This document shows positions 1 through 7,652 of a stretch of DNA of 45,888 bases, in pieces; positions within the stretch are counted from its first letter, which is position 1; each line of letters opens with the position of its first letter. Both the position numbers and the translations under genes were made by a program. The DNA lies in assembly GCA_025454855.1 (NCBI GenBank), contig JALONS010000003.1:1-45888 (forward strand), in the 5' to 3' direction. The stretch comes from Arcicella sp. (lineage in GTDB: Bacteria > Bacteroidota > Bacteroidia > Cytophagales > Spirosomataceae). Below the pieces are notes generated by a model, which was not told where the DNA came from, did not search any database, and worked only from the letters and a program-made list of their open reading frames with translations.

Positions 1-435
1 TTGAGCGGAATGGACGTAGCCCGCAAGATTTTGATTTTAGGACGTGAAATTGGCTTGAAATTAGAACCAGAAGACGTGACAATTGATAAATTATTACCAG
101 AAAACTGCGAGCAAGCCCCAACCGTTGAAGATTTCTTTACTGAGTTAGAAGTATCAAATACCTATTTTGAAGGCATGGTAAATGAGGCAGAAAGTAGGGG
201 AGAGGTGTTGAGATTCATTGCTACTTTAGAAAATAATAAAATCAACATTGGCGTAAGGAGCATTGGAAAATCGCATCCATTTTACATGATGGATGGGGCA
301 GATAATGTGATTTCATTCACCACCAAACGATACCACGACCGCCCCTTAGTCATCAAAGGACCGGGAGCAGGAGCAGAAGTAACGGCTTCGGGTGTATTTG
401 CGGATATTGTGGCGATTGGGAGTTATTTGGCGTAG
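1..435 (+). CDS. thrA: Bifunctional aspartokinase/homoserine dehydrogenase, C-terminal part (5' cut by window edge)
   Basis: This is the C-terminal end of the homoserine dehydrogenase domain, which reduces aspartate semialdehyde to homoserine in the threonine/methionine branch. The first visible residues (LSGMDVARKILILGREIG) match the strongly conserved segment of ThrA-type enzymes, and the tail reads KGPGAGAEVTASGVFADIV, another hallmark. The first codon is TTG in the middle of the gene, not a start; the aspartokinase half lies outside the window. A monofunctional homoserine dehydrogenase is less likely because this ending is typical of the fused enzyme. thrB lies 1.3 kb downstream on the same strand, but three unrelated small genes come between them. 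Confidence 0.9.
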   Translation: MSGMDVARKILILGREIGLKLEPEDVTIDKLLPENCEQAPTVEDFFTELEVSNTYFEGMVNEAESRGEVLRFIATLENNKINIGVRSIGKSHPFYMMDGADNVISFTTKRYHDRPLVIKGPGAGAEVTASGVFADIVAIGSYLA

Positions 436-469
436 GTTTCTGTTTATCTTTAAGAAAAATTTAAGAAAT

Positions 470-703
470 ATGGCACAACTTATTATTGAAGTAGATGATG
501 AAATCGCTAAGGAATACGGTTTGGCATCATTAAAAGATGATTTAGAGAAAATCATTGAAACAAAGAAATTGAAAAAATTTGCCCAAAAATATAATTCAGA
601 ACTCCAAAAAGCTGGAATTAATGATGATGAAATATGGAAAATGGCAAAAAAGGCAGCTTTTGCAGAGTTTAAAGAAAAACATTTAAAAAATATCATTCCT
701 TGA
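470..703 (+). CDS. Putative antitoxin of a PIN-domain pair
   Basis: A 77-residue charged, probably largely helical protein (MAQLIIEVDDEIAKEYGLA start). I chose the ATG at 470 because the upstream extension overlaps the end of thrA and has no protein-like character. Its stop codon overlaps the start of the PIN gene (TTGA, 700-703), the translational coupling expected of a type II toxin-antitoxin operon. I do not recognise a named DNA-binding fold; the antitoxin role is inferred from size, charge and position. It sits 35 bp after thrA, so it may be co-transcribed with the threonine genes. Confidence 0.6.
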   Translation: MAQLIIEVDDEIAKEYGLASLKDDLEKIIETKKLKKFAQKYNSELQKAGINDDEIWKMAKKAAFAEFKEKHLKNIIP

Positions 704-1125
704 AACGATTTATTATTGATGCAAATATTTTGTTTTCCATGTTTATTAGTGGTAAGGAAGAATATATTGAGTTAACAGAAAAGGTGAAATTTCTTACGCC
801 CGTTTTTGCTTTGGAAGAACTCCAAAAGCATCAAGAAATGATACTTTCAAAAACAAAAATTGATTTAGGAGAATTTAATGAATTTACGCTTCGGATTTTG
901 GGCGGAGTTTTAGCTGTTCCTAATTTCTTGGTAACTACGCAAAGTTATCTGCAAGCCTATAACTGGTGCAAAGACATTGATTTGGATGATATGGCTTATA
1001 TTGCTTTGTCGATAGAATTTGATACTTGTTTTGTAACCCGAGATATGATTTTATATGAAGGATTAAAGCAAAAAGACTATCAAAATATTATGACTTGGAA
1101 AGATTTTTTAGAGGAATATTTGTAA
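700..1125 (+). CDS. PIN-domain protein, putative RNase toxin
   Basis: A 141-residue PIN-like nuclease. The metal-binding acidic residues expected of the fold are visible: Asp in the N-terminal FIIDANILF motif, Glu in FALEELQKH, Asp in DLDDMAYIALS and Asp in CFVTRDMILYEG. PIN toxins usually cleave RNA; the substrate here is unknown. The start is TTG at 700, overlapping the upstream stop by four bases; no in-frame ATG precedes the catalytic Asp. Together with the preceding ORF it looks like a VapBC-like cassette (possibly the PIN_2 subgroup) lodged in the threonine operon. Confidence 0.75.
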   Translation: MKRFIIDANILFSMFISGKEEYIELTEKVKFLTPVFALEELQKHQEMILSKTKIDLGEFNEFTLRILGGVLAVPNFLVTTQSYLQAYNWCKDIDLDDMAYIALSIEFDTCFVTRDMILYEGLKQKDYQNIMTWKDFLEEYL

Positions 1126-1199
1126 AACAACTAATCATTTCATCATGCAACCATTACAAAACAAAACTCGTCCTACACTAAACTAAAAAAATAGAATTT

Positions 1200-1718
1200 A
1201 TGAAGAGAGCATTCCACACTTCATTGCCTATATTTTTCTGCTCAATAATTTCTTTTGGACAGAAAACTTTCAATGCCAGAGTTTTTTTACTTGATAAAAA
1301 AGTAGTTAAAGGTATTTTTTATCAGGCAGATGAGAAAGGCGTTTATTTACTACCTCATAAAGTTCATTTGGATAGAAAGAAGCCAGAAAATAACATTCCG
1401 AATCTTAAATTTATTGATTACAGATTAATTAAATCTGTTTATTTGAGAAGACCAGGAATGGTTCCATTGGGGATTTTATTAGGGGTAACAGCTTCACTTT
1501 GGGTTGGGGCGGAGGTATCAAATCGTTCAAAAGGATTAAGTGGAATCGGCTATTTCTTTCTAATACAACCGGTAGGGCCCATCATCGGAGGTAGTATTGG
1601 TAGTATCTCTAAGAAATTTATAATTAATCAAGATGCTATTGACGCTGAAATTGCCAAGACTAAATTGAATAAATTTGCGTGGTATCACGCAGAAAAAGAT
1701 ACGTTAACCAATAAATGA
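1200..1718 (+). CDS. Small secreted or membrane protein of unknown function
   Basis: 172 residues starting with a signal peptide (hydrophobic LPIFFCSIISF, then GQ at the likely cleavage site). The mature part has a beta-rich region (residues about 20-85), then two glycine-rich hydrophobic stretches (GILLGVTASLWVGAEV and GYFFLIQPVGPIIGGSIGSI) that could be membrane segments, and a lysine-rich tail. I do not recognise the family. Its TGA overlaps the ATG of thrB (ATGA, 1715-1718), so the two are translationally coupled even though no link to threonine synthesis is apparent. Confidence 0.65.
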   Translation: MKRAFHTSLPIFFCSIISFGQKTFNARVFLLDKKVVKGIFYQADEKGVYLLPHKVHLDRKKPENNIPNLKFIDYRLIKSVYLRRPGMVPLGILLGVTASLWVGAEVSNRSKGLSGIGYFFLIQPVGPIIGGSIGSISKKFIINQDAIDAEIAKTKLNKFAWYHAEKDTLTNK

Positions 1719-2650
1719 CAAATAAAATAAAAGTTTTCGCCCCTGCAACGGTGGCAAATGTTGCCTGTGGTTTTGATATTTTCGGTTTTGCCGTGGATAA
1801 TCCTGGTGATGAGCTAATCTTGAAAAAATCTAATTCTAAGGGTGTTAAAATTCTAAAAATTGAGGGCGATGAAGGTCGTCTGCCTTTAGAAGCCGAAAGA
1901 AATACGGCTGGGATTGCCATCATCAAATTTTTGGAAGCGATAGGAGAGGAGGGACAAGGCTTTGAGATGGAACTCAAAAAACTAATGCCTTTGGGGTCTG
2001 GGCTTGGGTCTTCGGCGGCTTCGGCGGTGGCGGGAGTTTTTGCGGCTAACGAGTTGATGGGCAAACCCTTGGCTCAAAAAGATTTATTGCCCTTTGCGAT
2101 GGAGGGTGAACGTATTGCCTGTGGTTCGGCTCATGCGGACAATGTAGGACCGAGTTTGATGGGTGGTTTCGTGGTGATTCGCTCTTATGAACCGCTGGAC
2201 ATTATTCAGCTTCGTACCCCAAAAGAATTATATGCTACCATCGTTCATCCGCATATTGAAGTAAATACCAAAGATGCTCGTAATATTTTGAAGAGAGAAA
2301 TTTCGTTGAAAAATACCATTACTCAAATGGGAAATGTAGCGGGTTTAGTGGCAGGTTTTATGCTGCCCGACTATGATTTGATTTCTCGGTCATTAGTGGA
2401 CGTTATCATCGAACCGATACGTTCTATTTTGATTCCTCAGTTTGATGATGTTAAGAATGCCGCTATCGAAAGTGGAGCTTTGGGGTGTTCTATTTCGGGT
2501 TCTGGTCCTTCTATGTTTGCATTGTCGAAGGATTTATTTACAGCAAATAGGGTAGGGAAAGCTATGCAAGATGGTTTTGCGAAGGTGGGGATTGGTTCCG
2601 AATGTTATGTATCGGGGATTAATCAGGCAGGACCTGTGATTCTTGGTTAA
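1715..2650 (+). CDS. thrB: Homoserine kinase
   Basis: 311 residues, normal length for ThrB. It phosphorylates homoserine with ATP, the step before threonine synthase. The GHMP-kinase ATP loop is clear (PLGSGLGSSAASA, residues about 92-104), as are the N-terminal FAPATVANVACGFD motif and the C-terminal glycine motif SGALGCSISGSGPSMFAL. The start overlaps the preceding ORF by ATGA. Threonine synthase (thrC), often next in Bacteroidota, is absent; a terminator follows instead. Confidence 0.95.
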   Translation: MTNKIKVFAPATVANVACGFDIFGFAVDNPGDELILKKSNSKGVKILKIEGDEGRLPLEAERNTAGIAIIKFLEAIGEEGQGFEMELKKLMPLGSGLGSSAASAVAGVFAANELMGKPLAQKDLLPFAMEGERIACGSAHADNVGPSLMGGFVVIRSYEPLDIIQLRTPKELYATIVHPHIEVNTKDARNILKREISLKNTITQMGNVAGLVAGFMLPDYDLISRSLVDVIIEPIRSILIPQFDDVKNAAIESGALGCSISGSGPSMFALSKDLFTANRVGKAMQDGFAKVGIGSECYVSGINQAGPVILG

Positions 2651-2723
2651 TTATTGAAGTTTGAGTTGTTGAGAATAAGAAGAAGTAGTATTTGAAGAAA
2701 AATATCTAAGTATTTTTCACCCT

Positions 2724-2761
2724 AAAAAGTCCTGTGAGAATAAACCTTGCAGGATTTTTTG
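2724..2761 (+). terminator. Rho-independent terminator after thrB
   Basis: An A-run and AGTCCTG arm pair with GCAGGATTTTTT 13 bases later, leaving a U-run in the transcript. It lies about 75 bp after the thrB stop and closes the thr operon. Confidence 0.7.
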
Positions 2762-2813
2762 TGTCACAGGCTTTCGTATCTGTATCATCATTGAATAACG
2801 GGCTAAAGCCTAT

Positions 2814-2957
2814 GTGTATTGGTTTGTACTCATTAACCCCACCCAACCCTCCCCAATAGGGAGGGCTTTTAAAGTCCCTTTCCCTAACGGGGAAAGGGAT
2901 TTAGGGCGACCCACGTAGGGATAGGGGTTTTGCATACAACCTTACAAACCGATACAC
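2814..2957. repeat. Palindromic intergenic repeat element with terminal inverted repeats
   Basis: A non-coding 144-bp block with imperfect inverted ends (GTGTATTGGTTTGTA at 2814-2828 against TACAAACCGATACAC at 2943-2957, 14 of 15 pairs). Inside are two short GC-rich hairpins: CCCTCCC/GGGAGGG (2847-2853/2859-2865) and CCCTTTCCC/GGGAAAGGG (2876-2884/2890-2898). Its base composition differs sharply from its AT-rich surroundings. This style of 'ccctcccc...ggggaggg' element is common between Bacteroidota genes. I see no target-site duplication and no second complete copy in the window. Confidence 0.65.
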
Positions 2958-2978
2958 CTATGGTATAATTATAGGTCT

Positions 2979-3022
2979 CAAATCATTATTCAAGACGTTT
3001 CAAATCATGTTTTAAAGCGTTT
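2979..3022 (+). promoter_or_regulatory. Tandem 22-bp direct repeat, putative AraC-type operator (copy A)
   Basis: Two abutting 22-bp units (2979-3000 and 3001-3022), identical at 17 of 22 positions; both begin CAAATCAT and end CGTTT. A matching tandem pair lies at 5327-5370. Over all four units the consensus is CAAATCATNWTTTRAGNCG followed by a T-rich end, with 12 invariant positions. A TTTG resembling a -7 element (AAACTTTG, 3040-3047) starts 22 bp after the second unit, and the start codon of the downstream gene is 60 bp away. Direct repeats two helical turns apart are typical of AraC-family operators; the regulator encoded at 6430-7557 is the obvious candidate. Confidence 0.6.
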
Positions 3023-3081
3023 TGGTCATTTTTTAGGTGAAACTTTGACCCATCAATTTCACAAAACAATTTACAGAAGAC

Positions 3082-3795
3082 ATGAAAACGCCAATCAAAA
3101 ACCTCCTCATTGCTTGTACGCTTTTAATCACATTTATTAGCCAAGCTCAAACGGGGTCGCCCTCGACAGAACCCGCTCGTGTGAGTTTTACAGTTAAGAA
3201 CCCAACTATGAAGAACAAAATAATTGATTTTAAAAGCTACGATAATCAATCTAAAATGATTGCAGCCTACGGATACGGGCTAAACGCATTTGCTTCTCAT
3301 GCCACTAATATGCCAGTCCCGACTTACGTGTATGAAGAAAAAGATGGTAAAAAAGAATTACTTTTTGTGGTTACGAAAGAAGACGACGGAAAAACGTTTT
3401 CGGTGACACAGAAGTACGAAATTACCCGTGAACAATACCTTGATGCTGCCAATGGCGAAATGAAATTAAAAAATGCAGAAAAAACTAAAGAGGATAATTC
3501 AATTCAGGGCGTTGCCAAGAAAAAAGGAATTAAACTGGTAGGTGTCAATATCAAAGGATCATCTTTATTTCCCTCGATGGCTCATGTTCGTTACGAATTA
3601 CCCTGGGGAAGTGATAAGCAAGTAGGATTTTCCTCTTCTTTAAGTAAACTAAAAGGTCGTTATGAATTTTTGCCCGCTGGAACTAAAGTGTATCAATGTA
3701 GTGATAAATTTTGGAGTAAAAGTACCAAATTTACCGAAAAACTCATTCTTACCGTAGATGAAAGCAAAGACGAATTGTCAGTTTCATTACAGTAA
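3082..3795 (+). CDS. Secreted protein of unknown function
   Basis: 237 residues with a clear signal peptide (KNLLIACTLLITFISQAQ). The mature protein starts with a probably beta-sandwich-like region (VSFTVKNPTMKNKIIDFKSY) and contains the aromatic stretch YGYGLNAFASHATNMPVPTYVY; the rest is lysine-rich with no catalytic motif that I recognise. It is first in a unit with the S41 peptidase (49 bp gap) and sits directly behind a tandem operator-like repeat. The function is unknown; periplasmic or outer-membrane-associated location is inferred from the signal peptide. Confidence 0.75.
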   Translation: MKTPIKNLLIACTLLITFISQAQTGSPSTEPARVSFTVKNPTMKNKIIDFKSYDNQSKMIAAYGYGLNAFASHATNMPVPTYVYEEKDGKKELLFVVTKEDDGKTFSVTQKYEITREQYLDAANGEMKLKNAEKTKEDNSIQGVAKKKGIKLVGVNIKGSSLFPSMAHVRYELPWGSDKQVGFSSSLSKLKGRYEFLPAGTKVYQCSDKFWSKSTKFTEKLILTVDESKDELSVSLQ

Positions 3796-3844
3796 TCTAA
3801 GTTTTAAACCTATTTTCAACTTTTCAATATAAAAGGGAATTAAA

Positions 3845-5305
3845 ATGAAAAATTTATTAATTGTGTTTCTATGCCTCATGGCAAAAGTTGTATTTGCTCA
3901 AACGATTCTTAAAGCAGAAGATTTACAAAAAGATTTTGCCATTGCTCGCAAATCTTATGAACAGATGCACCCTGGTTTGTACAAATATCAATCGAATGAA
4001 GTAATTGATAAGGCTTTTGAAGATTGTAAAATAGCCCTCAGCCATGACCAATCCTTAGCGGAGGCTTATTTGAATTTCCACAAACTTACTTCCCAATTTC
4101 GATGTGGTCATGCTTATCCAAATTTTTATAATCAAGCTGAATTTCTGAAGAAGGAACTGTTTGAACAACCAGTTTGTCTGCCTTTTCAGTTTCAATTGAT
4201 TGATGATAGAATGTTGATAACTCGTAGTGCTGATTCAACTTTAGCGGAAGGAATTGAAGTAAAAACAATTAATGGAGTTGCGGTAAAAACTATCATAAAA
4301 ACACTACTTCCAATTGTACGAGCGGACGGTTCTAATGATGCCAAACGGCGTAAGTTATTAGAAATAGGGGGACAGACATTTGAGTATTTTGACATTTTCT
4401 ATCCGATGTATTTTCCTTTGAAGGACAAAAGTTTTGAGTTAGAAATTTATGATTTTAAGTCAAAAAATATCTCCAAAATTTCGGTTAAGGCTTTGGATAG
4501 AACCCAAAGAAATACTCTTTTGAAGTCAAAAAATATTGATAATCAGCTCGTTAATGCTAAGTTTTACTGGCTTGATGATAAAACTGCCATTATGCAGATT
4601 AATAATTTATCGGTTTATAATAAAGCCTTTAATTTTGATGAATTCTATCTTAATTCGGTCAATGAATATAACCAAAAACAGGGTAAAAATTTAATCATTG
4701 ATATTCGTAAATGTGAAGGTGGTAATACGTCTGAAATGACAAAACTGATTCGTTACCTCACAAAGCAGACCATTGAAATTAAAAATGAGCAAGATTGTTG
4801 GGCTTACGTAAAGATTGATACTACTTTGAAGCCATACGTTGATAATAAAAATTGGGCTTCTGGTTGGTTTAATATGAATCAAAACTATTTTACCAAGTTG
4901 GCGAACGGTCAGTACCGTTCAAAAGATGGAGATAAATCAGAGATGATTATTCCTGCGAAGCAGCATCTCGAAGGAAAAGTTTATCTAATGACCAGTGCCA
5001 CCAATAGTTCCGCCGCTTATATCATGGCAAATACTTTTAAAGAGCATCATTTAGCCACGCTCGTTGGGCAAACTACTGGGGGAAATCAGCGAGGAATCAC
5101 GGCGGGAGCGATGTTCTTCATATCATTACCCAACACAAAAATTGAGATTGATGTACCATTAATCGGTATGAATTATGACTTAGCCAAAACTCGCCCCGAT
5201 GCTGGGCTTTCGCCCGATGTTTACGTAAAACCAAACATTATGGATGCCGTGAAAGGAATTGATACCGAAATGGAGGTAGTCAAGAAATTAATAGTAAACA
5301 AGTAG
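3845..5305 (+). CDS. Secreted S41-family (C-terminal-processing-like) serine peptidase
   Basis: 486 residues with signal peptide (MKNLLIVFLCLMAKVVFAQ). The C-terminal half carries the S41 core: NLIIDIRKCEGGNTSEM (the 'DLRxNxGG' strand) and VYLMTSATNSSAAYIMANTF, which holds the expected nucleophile serine, followed by VGQTTGGNQRG. The N-terminal 200 residues are a helical/beta region usual in peptidases of this subgroup from Bacteroidota. Substrate unknown; likely periplasmic or surface proteolysis. It is co-directional with and close behind the unknown secreted gene at 3082. Confidence 0.85.
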   Translation: MKNLLIVFLCLMAKVVFAQTILKAEDLQKDFAIARKSYEQMHPGLYKYQSNEVIDKAFEDCKIALSHDQSLAEAYLNFHKLTSQFRCGHAYPNFYNQAEFLKKELFEQPVCLPFQFQLIDDRMLITRSADSTLAEGIEVKTINGVAVKTIIKTLLPIVRADGSNDAKRRKLLEIGGQTFEYFDIFYPMYFPLKDKSFELEIYDFKSKNISKISVKALDRTQRNTLLKSKNIDNQLVNAKFYWLDDKTAIMQINNLSVYNKAFNFDEFYLNSVNEYNQKQGKNLIIDIRKCEGGNTSEMTKLIRYLTKQTIEIKNEQDCWAYVKIDTTLKPYVDNKNWASGWFNMNQNYFTKLANGQYRSKDGDKSEMIIPAKQHLEGKVYLMTSATNSSAAYIMANTFKEHHLATLVGQTTGGNQRGITAGAMFFISLPNTKIEIDVPLIGMNYDLAKTRPDAGLSPDVYVKPNIMDAVKGIDTEMEVVKKLIVNK

Positions 5306-5326
5306 AGAAAGTAGCTCAATTAGCTC

Positions 5327-5370
5327 CAAAAGATGATTTGAGTCGTTGCAAATCATCTTTTGAGACGATT
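5327..5370 (+). promoter_or_regulatory. Tandem 22-bp direct repeat, putative AraC-type operator (copy B)
   Basis: Two abutting 22-bp units (5327-5348 and 5349-5370) that match the units at 2979-3022. The second unit shares CAAATCAT and AGACG with the first unit of copy A. A TTTG within CAAATTTG (5388-5395) starts 22 bp after the array, the same spacing as in copy A, and the DoxX start codon lies 68 bp downstream. The two units also form a 14-bp stem (5327-5340/5349-5362), but no U-run follows, so I read it as an operator rather than a terminator. Confidence 0.6.
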
Positions 5371-5437
5371 GCTACTCAAGATTCTGCCAAATTTGTATCA
5401 TCAATCGCAATGAAGCGATTACTTAAAATTTAAAAAA

Positions 5438-5992
5438 ATGAAAACTATAACGTCTCAGTCTGGTCAGGCTTTTTATGCCAACTCCTCTTCTTCTATTTTA
5501 CAGCTAATCGGAAAATATTTGTATAAAATGATTGAGCCAATTCTTTTGCCAAATTGGTGGCAAGATTTCCTAATGGTATTACCTCGAATAGTGTGTGGCA
5601 TTCTCTTGACGGTAGATTTTGGAGCGGCAAAGTTCGGTTTACCGTGGTCGCCAGTAGATAAAAATCTCGGACTTTTTGAAGTGGCTTATTGGTTTCCTAA
5701 TGATGTGGCAGAGTACGGGGGAATTTTCGCTAAATTTTCGGTATTTTTCGCTTGGATGGGAGCATTCAGTGAAGCCGTCGGTGGATTATTTTTGGCTTTA
5801 GGTTTTCTCACTCGCCCATTTTCATTTTTAATTGTTTGTACGATGTTAGTAGCTATTTTTTGCCAACAAATTGATAACGGAACTTGGAATATGCTACCAG
5901 CAATGGGTTTTTTGTGGGTTGCTCTGTATCAGATGATTCTTGGTTCGGGAAGATTCGGAATTGACTATCTACTGACTTCCAGACGTTCATAG
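5438..5992 (+). CDS. DoxX-family membrane protein
   Basis: 184 residues with about four membrane segments (around MVLPRIVCGILLTVDFGAAKFGLP, FAWMGAFSEAVGGLFLALGFLTR, FLIVCTMLVAIFCQ and MLPAMGFLWVALYQMILGSGRFGIDYLL). The pattern of a first helix ending in an R-I-x-x-G motif, a GG-containing third segment and the GxGRFxIDYLL end is that of DoxX/DoxD-like proteins. The biochemical role in this family is poorly settled (terminal oxidase subunit-like, redox or thiol homeostasis). It is first gene of a likely operon with a lipoprotein and the AraC regulator, preceded by operator copy B. Confidence 0.8.
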   Translation: MKTITSQSGQAFYANSSSSILQLIGKYLYKMIEPILLPNWWQDFLMVLPRIVCGILLTVDFGAAKFGLPWSPVDKNLGLFEVAYWFPNDVAEYGGIFAKFSVFFAWMGAFSEAVGGLFLALGFLTRPFSFLIVCTMLVAIFCQQIDNGTWNMLPAMGFLWVALYQMILGSGRFGIDYLLTSRRS

Positions 5993-6064
5993 TATATCCT
6001 ACAATTAAAATAGTCTAAAAACTAAAATAGAATACTAAAATCTCCTTTTAAAAAAATACTTAAA

Positions 6065-6430
6065 ATGAAAGCTAAAATCACTATTTTCGGAATATTATTG
6101 TGGGCATTTACGGGATGCGTACAAAAAACTACCACCCAAACGGTTGTCTATAAGTTATCAATAAAAAATATCAAGGACATCAAAACGGTGGGAGTTCGTG
6201 GAAACAATAAGCCACTCAGTTGGCAATCTGATTATCCCATGACTTTTGATAGACAGGATTCCACCTACAAAGCGACCGTGACGTACATTACTGGATATAA
6301 ATTTACCGAAGTCAAATTTGTCGTAAATGACGAATTTGAATTGGCAGACCAAGACAATAGAAAAGTGAACTTTTCGGATAAAGATACCACTATTTATACT
6401 GCAACCTTCAACGTAAAAAACAATTATTAA
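6065..6430 (+). CDS. Lipoprotein with a starch-binding-like (CBM20-type) beta-sandwich
   Basis: 121 residues. The signal peptide ends in a lipobox (WAFTGC), so the mature protein is probably a lipid-anchored envelope protein. The mature part (VGVRGNNKPLSWQ, PMTF, YKATVTY, FTEVKFVVNDEFELADQDNRKVNF) follows the strand and Trp pattern of the CBM20-like carbohydrate-binding fold that is attached to secreted hydrolases in Bacteroidota; here it stands alone with no catalytic domain. The stop overlaps the AraC start (TAATG), implying coupling. Carbohydrate binding is an inference from pattern only. Confidence 0.65.
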   Translation: MKAKITIFGILLWAFTGCVQKTTTQTVVYKLSIKNIKDIKTVGVRGNNKPLSWQSDYPMTFDRQDSTYKATVTYITGYKFTEVKFVVNDEFELADQDNRKVNFSDKDTTIYTATFNVKNNY

Positions 6431-7557
6431 TGAATATCCACTGGTCAAATTATTCTGTACCGCTTTGGTTTGGTTTCATTCAAGCATGGATTTACGCTTT
6501 TCTTTTTTGGAAAAGAGCTTATCAAAATAGCCGTCTTTCTGATTTTTTGTTTGGATTAGTACTGATGGGAATGGCATTTAATATCTGGGAATATATGTTG
6601 GGTTTTTCGGGGATTGAAATCCTCTGGAAGGAACTTAATTTCTTTCCCCGAACGTTCGGAATGGCTTTTGCACCGCTTTGTTATTTTTATTTTAAAAGTC
6701 AGGTTGATAAAGACTTTAGGTTTTCAAAAGGAGATATTGTCTATTTTTTGCCTTTTATTATTAATACGGTTTATCACGTAACTGTTTTTTCAATGGGTCA
6801 GGATTTTATAAAAACCGTTGAAAAAAACTTTCATGGGCCATTTTATATTCCCCAAATTGAATTTTTTACTGAAATTGGGTTAAATACTTTTTTTATCTAT
6901 AAGTGTTTGAATTTATACCGTCAATATCGTGAATGGACTAAGACTCAATTTTCTGATACTGAAACAGTTAGTTTTAAATGGTTTCGTAATTTCTTGATTG
7001 TCTTGATTATCATGTTTGTGGTCTATCTGTTGAAAATGATTATTATTAGTGTTTATCAGCTTGACTTTAAACAAGATTGGTGGGATAATGTTGTTGGGGT
7101 CGTATTGATTTATTACGTTTCCATCACAGGTTATGCACAAGTACAACCCAAAAGAGGGTTAGTTTTCAAGGAAGAGGAATTTAAACCCGATGCCACTCAA
7201 AAAGAAAAATTCAATGAGTCAGAATTAGAGACTTGGAAATCAAAAATACTAAAGCTAATGCAAGATGAGAAGCTGTATCTACAGCCAGAATTAAACCTTT
7301 CAGATATTGCTAACCGCCTGAAAACTAATATTTCAATTCTTTCAGGGGTGATAAATAATGCTTTTGGAAAAAACTTCAATGACTTTGTTAATGAGTATCG
7401 AGTAAGAGAATTTCAGGAAAGAATCCAATTGCCTGAAAATAGAAATATTACCCTTTTGGGAGTAGCTTTCGACTGTGGATTTAACTCGAAAGCTACCTTC
7501 AATCGTTCATTCAAAAAATTTACGGGTAAATCACCGAAGGAGTTCTTAGATGTTTGA
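6430..7557 (+). CDS. Membrane-embedded AraC-family transcriptional regulator
   Basis: 375 residues. Residues about 1-240 contain some six or seven hydrophobic segments (for example VPLWFGFIQAWIYAFLFW, IVYFLPFIINTVYHVTVF, FLIVLIIMFVVYLLKMIIIS), so the sensor part is in the inner membrane. Residues about 270-375 are an AraC/XylS DNA-binding domain with both helix-turn-helix units (LNLSDIANRLKTNISILSGVINN and VAFDCGFNSKATFNRSFKKFTGKSPKEF). This is a one-component system linking an envelope signal to DNA. It shares a one-base TAATG overlap with the lipoprotein gene. The tandem 22-bp boxes at 2979 and 5327 are plausible targets, including autoregulation. Confidence 0.9.
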   Translation: MNIHWSNYSVPLWFGFIQAWIYAFLFWKRAYQNSRLSDFLFGLVLMGMAFNIWEYMLGFSGIEILWKELNFFPRTFGMAFAPLCYFYFKSQVDKDFRFSKGDIVYFLPFIINTVYHVTVFSMGQDFIKTVEKNFHGPFYIPQIEFFTEIGLNTFFIYKCLNLYRQYREWTKTQFSDTETVSFKWFRNFLIVLIIMFVVYLLKMIIISVYQLDFKQDWWDNVVGVVLIYYVSITGYAQVQPKRGLVFKEEEFKPDATQKEKFNESELETWKSKILKLMQDEKLYLQPELNLSDIANRLKTNISILSGVINNAFGKNFNDFVNEYRVREFQERIQLPENRNITLLGVAFDCGFNSKATFNRSFKKFTGKSPKEFLDV

Positions 7558-7594
7558 TTAATTCTTTTGAATACACTGACACAGTGCAAAAAAT

Positions 7595-7633
7595 AAATAA
7601 GTAAGGTCTTGATTTTAAACACCTTACTTATTT
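7595..7633. terminator. Terminator hairpin between convergent genes
   Basis: A perfect 13-bp stem (7595-7607 with 7621-7633; AAATAAGTAAGGT and its complement) between the AraC gene and the convergent GH13 gene. The U-run is better on the minus-strand transcript, so it serves mainly the amylase gene but may act on both. Confidence 0.7.
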
Positions 7634-7652
7634 GCTTTTGGTCAGTATGTTC

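Noticed and set aside
5327-5362. 14-bp perfect stem as a terminator of the S41 peptidase gene
   Set aside because: No U-run follows and the stem arises from the two halves of a tandem 22-bp box that recurs at 2979-3022; an operator explains both copies.
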